Of a stretch of 64,000 nt of DNA, positions 60,912 to 64,000 are shown one piece after another. Location: NCBI GenBank assembly GCA_045578845.1, contig JAZNLA010000045.1, positions 21,791 through 85,790 of the forward strand, read 5' to 3'. The stretch is from UMGS172 sp045578845. Its GTDB lineage: Bacteria > Bacillota > Clostridia > Oscillospirales > Acutalibacteraceae. Positions within the stretch are counted from its first letter, which is position 1. Every line of letters begins with the position of its first letter. Under the pieces are notes generated by a model. That model was given only the letters and a program-made list of their open reading frames with translations. It searched no databases and was not told the DNA's origin. The position numbers and the translations under genes were made by a program.

Positions 60912-62039
60912 ATGAAAATTACGAAAATTGAATGTTTTTGCCTGCAAATTCCCCTTGTTCATGCATATGCATTAAGTAATGCATATGGTGTTCAGAGCCA
61001 AACAGAGATTGTTACAATTAAAGTGCATACGGATGGCGGCATTGTGGGCATAGGAGAGGGTAACCCTTGGCCGGCTTTTGCCGGTGAAACGAGGTATTCT
61101 ATTGTTTCAACTATAAAATATTTATTCGCTCCCAAACTGATAGGTGAGGACCCGACTAATTTGAATCGAATTCATCAAATTATGGATTCGCTTATTTTGG
61201 GACATAATATGGCAAAAGCGGCAATTGATATGGCTTGCTACGATATTTTCGGCAAAGCAACAGATATGCCGGTTAGTAAGTTATTAGGCGGAAAACTCAG
61301 AGATTCTGTAAAGGTCTTTTGGGCTGTTGGCGGCAGTACACCCGAGGAAACCGCTGCCGAAATACTGAAGGTTAAGAACGACGGCTATTGGGGATGCATG
61401 ATAAAGATCGGTACCGATTACAAGAATGATATTGCACGCACATTGGCAGCACGTGAGGCTGTCGGCAAGGATTATCCTTTGATTGCCGATGCAAACCAAG
61501 GTTGGGATTACGAAACGGCACTTTTGTATGGAAAAGGCGTCGAATCCGCCGATTTGCTGTTTTATGAGCAGCCTGTGAAAGCACATGATGTTGATAGTCT
61601 GGCTAAACTGCACAAAAGATTAAATACGCCTATTTCGGCTGACGAAGGTGTAACAAATATGCATGATGCCATTCGCTTGGTGAAATCAGATGCCTGTGAT
61701 GTTTTTAGTATTAAGGTATCTAAGCACGGCGGAATCATGAATGCAAAAAGAATTTGCGATTATGCAAATGAACATGGGATTAGCATTTTCTTTAACTCTA
61801 TGTTGGAGGGTGGCATTACTCAGGCGGCAAGCCTTAATGTCGCCGCCAGTGTTTCAAATATGATGATGACTACAGGTCATTCGTATTTCTCAACACTTCG
61901 TTTAAAAGGCGATGTGACGAATTTTAGAGATTCGATTGTAAATGGAGTAGCCTATGTGTCAGATAAGCCGGGATTGGGAATTTCTATTGTGGAATCGGAT
62001 TTAAAGAAGTACACTGTGGAAACTTTTTTGTGTGAGTGA
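60912..62039 (+). CDS. Mandelate racemase/muconate lactonising family enzyme
   Basis: A 375-residue enolase-superfamily enzyme of the MLE type. The metal ligands are D193 ('IADANQGWD'), E219 ('LFYEQPV') and D244 ('PISADEGVT'), and the two catalytic lysines are K165 ('CMIKIG') and K268 ('FSIKVSKHGG'); the first lysine of the usual KxK is a methionine here. The family includes dipeptide epimerases, N-acylamino-acid racemases and cycloisomerases. Given two ATP-grasp ligases upstream and an opine-type dehydrogenase downstream, epimerisation of an amino-acid-derived substrate is a sensible guess. The start is the ATG behind GAGGTG. Confidence 0.85.
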   Translation: MKITKIECFCLQIPLVHAYALSNAYGVQSQTEIVTIKVHTDGGIVGIGEGNPWPAFAGETRYSIVSTIKYLFAPKLIGEDPTNLNRIHQIMDSLILGHNMAKAAIDMACYDIFGKATDMPVSKLLGGKLRDSVKVFWAVGGSTPEETAAEILKVKNDGYWGCMIKIGTDYKNDIARTLAAREAVGKDYPLIADANQGWDYETALLYGKGVESADLLFYEQPVKAHDVDSLAKLHKRLNTPISADEGVTNMHDAIRLVKSDACDVFSIKVSKHGGIMNAKRICDYANEHGISIFFNSMLEGGITQAASLNVAASVSNMMMTTGHSYFSTLRLKGDVTNFRDSIVNGVAYVSDKPGLGISIVESDLKKYTVETFLCE

Positions 62040-62091
62040 TTGTCAAAGCGTTTATGGCTAAAAGGTTATGAATCAAGGAGTGATAGTTGCT

Positions 62092-63180
62092 ATGAAAAAC
62101 ACAGTTTGGAGTGTTATCGGCGGTGGAAATGGCGGGCAGACCCTTGCGGGTAATCTGGCATTATTAGGATATAAGGTGCGATTGTTTTCAAAGTCGGCTG
62201 ATAAAGTAAATGCCATCAATAAAACAAAGAAAATCATACTTCGCCACGAAATTGAAGGTGTTGCCGAAATAGAATTTGCAACAACAAATATGGAGAAGGC
62301 GATAAAAGGGGCGACAAATATTGTAATTGTTCTCCCGTCAACATGGCATGAGATGACCGCCAAAATGATGATTCCCTATTTAGAAGACGGGCAAAATATT
62401 CTCTTGTTGCCTGAAGCATCATGCGGTGCCATTGCGTTTAGAAAGTATATGAGCGATTTGGGATGCAATGCCGAGGTTGTGGTTGGTGTTGGTGCCACTT
62501 TACCATATGCGACGCGTATACTTCAAGAAGGTGAAGTATACGTGTACGGTGTGAAGGATGAAGTGAAGATTGCCGCTTTTCCTGCCAAAGATAACAGTAA
62601 GTTAGAAGAAGCGTTTTGCAGTTCACTTCCTTGTTTTAAATTGTGCCAAAATGTTATTGAAACAAGTATAGATAATATTAACGCGTTGATGCATCCGGCA
62701 CCTACTTTATTGAATGTTGCAAGAATAGAAGCCAATCCTCCGCAGTCTTATGAATATTATCGTGACGGTGTTACACCGACAATATGTAAGATTATTGAGG
62801 AAATGGACAGAGAACGCATTGCAATAGCCAAAGAGTTCGGGCTAAATCAAAGAACGATTGCACAGGAATATATTGATATGTATAGTTGCGGAAAAGAGGG
62901 TGATTCGCTGTTTAAATTGCTCCAGAACAACGATGCATATAACGGATTGATGAATCTACCTTCTCTTGAATCACGCTATGTTATGGAAGATTTGCCGTAT
63001 TCAATTGTTGCTATAAGTGCTCTCGGAAAGGTTGTAGGTGTTCCCACTCCGTGTATTGATACTATTATTTCATTAGGTAGATTTATGCTTGGCGATAAAT
63101 TAGATGAAGGCAGGACACTTGAGCATTTGGGATTGACAAACACTACAAAAGAAGAACTGATTAAATTGGTTAATGGATGA
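62092..63180 (+). CDS. NAD/octopine/nopaline dehydrogenase-family protein
   Basis: A 362-residue protein with the nucleotide-binding 'WSVIGGGNGGQTLAGNLALLGYKVRLFS' at the start (GGGNGG at residues 10-15), the middle 'NIVIVLPSTWHEMTAKM' and the C-terminal opine dehydrogenase domain with 'INALMHPAPTLLNVARIE' and 'YYRDGVTPTICKIIEEMDRERIAIAKEFG', whose histidine and arginine are typical of the family. Relatives condense an amino acid with a keto acid reductively, or oxidise related compounds. The ATG at 62092 follows AAGGAG; an earlier ATG at 62068 has no ribosome site. It closes the operon. Confidence 0.87.
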   Translation: MKNTVWSVIGGGNGGQTLAGNLALLGYKVRLFSKSADKVNAINKTKKIILRHEIEGVAEIEFATTNMEKAIKGATNIVIVLPSTWHEMTAKMMIPYLEDGQNILLLPEASCGAIAFRKYMSDLGCNAEVVVGVGATLPYATRILQEGEVYVYGVKDEVKIAAFPAKDNSKLEEAFCSSLPCFKLCQNVIETSIDNINALMHPAPTLLNVARIEANPPQSYEYYRDGVTPTICKIIEEMDRERIAIAKEFGLNQRTIAQEYIDMYSCGKEGDSLFKLLQNNDAYNGLMNLPSLESRYVMEDLPYSIVAISALGKVVGVPTPCIDTIISLGRFMLGDKLDEGRTLEHLGLTNTTKEELIKLVNG

Positions 63181-63302
63181 AAGCGGAGCGGTGCTTATAT
63201 CTCGAATAAATGCAATCCATTTTTCAATGCCTGCGTTTAAGCAGTGTAGCGAATAAATAAAAGAACAAAAGAAAGATAAATAATTATTTGCAGTATTTAA
63301 AC

Positions 63303-63335
63303 AAAAAACAGACCTTTTATAGGTCTGTTTTTTAT
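63303..63335 (+). terminator. Terminator of the ATP-grasp/opine-dehydrogenase operon
   Basis: AAAAACAGACCT and AGGTCTGTTTTT pair around a five-base loop; the T run continues for six bases. Confidence 0.85.
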
Positions 63336-63400
63336 TAAAATTTAGCGTTTTGGATACTTTAAAACACTGAGATTTATTTCAATAAAAAGTTGCATTTTGC

Positions 63401-63429
63401 TTGTAATATATTATTGTATATGATATAAT
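63401..63429 (+). promoter_or_regulatory. Promoter before the terminal DegT gene
   Basis: TTGTAA and TATAAT with a 17-base spacer; the leader to the start codon would be about 170 bases. Confidence 0.55.
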
Positions 63430-63463
63430 ATCTTATATATGTGATTTTGTGGTGCGGTGTGTG

Positions 63464-63489
63464 ATTTCAAAGTTTTAAAACTTTGAAAT
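63464..63489. promoter_or_regulatory. Perfect 26-base palindrome in the leader
   Basis: ATTTCAAAGTTTT followed directly by its exact reverse complement, with no loop. It lies about 30 bases downstream of the predicted transcript start. It could be an operator or, in RNA, a hairpin; no T run follows, so it is not an ordinary terminator. Confidence 0.6.
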
Positions 63490-63607
63490 GCGAGCAAATA
63501 TTTACGCGGTTTTGTGATATTAAGCCGATAAAAAACATAAAACATATACATATTATTTTAATATTATGGGTGTGCCGTTTGGGTGCCTTTTAATATGGAG
63601 TGAAAAT

Positions 63608-64000
63608 ATGAATAACGCAACAAATAATGAAATTAAAATGAATATTCCTTTTTCTCCGCCTGATATTTCCGAAGAAGAAATTGCCCAAGTAGCAGATGCG
63701 TTACGTTCGGGTTGGATTACTACTGGTCCTAAAACCAAATTACTTGAAAAGAAGATTGCCGAGTGGTTGGGTGTGCCTAAATGTGCCTGCCTTAATTCTC
63801 AAACTGCCTGTGCTGAAACTTCACTTCGTATCCTCGGAATAGGCGAGGGTGATGAGGTCATAACTACTGCATATACATATACTGCTACCGCGTCTGTTAT
63901 TTGTCATGTAGGTGCAACAGTTGTCATGGTTGACTGCAAGAAAGACAGTTTGGAAATGGATTATGATGCTTTGGAAAATGCAATCACCGAAAAAACCAAG
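63608..64000 (+). CDS. DegT/DnrJ/EryC1/StrS aminotransferase, 3' end outside window
   Basis: The frame opens with an ATG at 63608, seven bases after GGAG, and runs 131 residues to the edge. The first part 'IPFSPPDISEEEIAQVADALRSGWITTGPKT' and then 'CLNSQTACAETSLRILGIGEGDEVITTAYTYTATASVI' are the classical N-terminal motifs of PLP sugar aminotransferases. These add an amino group to a nucleotide-linked keto sugar, as in surface polysaccharide assembly. The catalytic lysine lies beyond the edge. It begins a new transcription unit. Confidence 0.9.
   Translation, partial: MNNATNNEIKMNIPFSPPDISEEEIAQVADALRSGWITTGPKTKLLEKKIAEWLGVPKCACLNSQTACAETSLRILGIGEGDEVITTAYTYTATASVICHVGATVVMVDCKKDSLEMDYDALENAITEKTK

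Larger units (their letters stand above)
63181..63607. other. Intergenic region between two gene sets
   Basis: This 427-base gap holds, in order, a terminator (63303-63335), a promoter (63401-63429) and a leader of about 170 bases with a perfect 26-base palindrome (63464-63489). I see no gene in it. Confidence 0.7.

Noticed and set aside
1..64000. CRISPR arrays, insertion sequences, integrases, rRNA genes
   Set aside because: I looked for regular repeats, transposase motifs and rRNA sequence on both strands and saw none.

Overview
The window looks like a stretch of chromosome from a low-GC, spore-forming Firmicute of the class Clostridia, most like the gut Ruminococcaceae/Oscillospirales. 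Supporting signs are an IspH-ribosomal protein S1 fusion gene, a YaaH-type LysM plus glycosidase-18 spore peptidoglycan hydrolase, an RNase M5-like/holA/comEC gene string, a short-form HisG with HisZ, LL-diaminopimelate aminotransferase (dapL), a GGGtGRT gene pair, and TTGACA/TATAAT promoters with strong AGGAGG ribosome sites. Genes are densely packed, many with 1-11 base overlaps. I see no rRNA, CRISPR array, transposase or prophage gene, and one tRNA.

Layout. 1-0.9 kb: a RING/zinc-ribbon protein cut by the window edge and a NUDIX hydrolase (minus). 1.1-7.4 kb: a plus-strand run of a membrane protein, a BaiN-like flavoprotein, cmk, ispH-rpsA and two membrane proteins. 7.4-8.7 kb: the LysM/GH18 hydrolase (minus). 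8.7-15.5 kb: rsmG, a noc/parB-like gene, rarA, two bacterial PH-domain membrane proteins and an NhaC-type antiporter that carries an extra four-CxxC domain. 15.5-17.5 kb: tsf and rpsB (minus) with a structured leader. 17.5-29.9 kb: one long minus-strand series, hisZ-G-D-C-B-H-A-F-IE-histidinol phosphatase, then comEC, holA, an RNase M5-like gene and a WYL regulator. 30.2-34.4 kb: an HD phosphohydrolase, a DUF308 protein (minus) and the NifU-like/GGGtGRT pair. 34.4-39.2 kb: a minus operon of alpha/beta hydrolase, membrane-anchored MurF, Ddl and a cation efflux protein.

39.6-50.4 kb: a 1304-residue surface protein, dapF-dapL (meso-diaminopimelate and lysine), then a sugar transferase, a nucleotidyltransferase, an SGNH hydrolase and an alpha-galactosidase-like enzyme. 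50.4-54 kb: a heterodimeric ABC exporter (minus). 54-57 kb: cysK, then a minus pair of GtrA and a FAD oxidoreductase. 57.2 kb: tRNA-Ser(GGA). 57.4-63.2 kb: an unusual five-gene operon of ATP-grasp, DegT-like, ATP-grasp, enolase-superfamily and opine-dehydrogenase-family enzymes. From 63.6 kb a DegT/StrS aminotransferase gene runs off the edge, probably the start of a surface-polysaccharide operon.

Most of the window is housekeeping: translation, histidine, diaminopimelate, cysteine, isoprenoid and wall synthesis. The parts with least precedent are the 57.4-63.2 kb biosynthetic operon, the membrane-anchored MurF, the zinc-finger NhaC, the internal translation start inside ispH-rpsA, and the GGGtGRT pair. 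All family assignments were made by reading motifs by eye; no database search was run.
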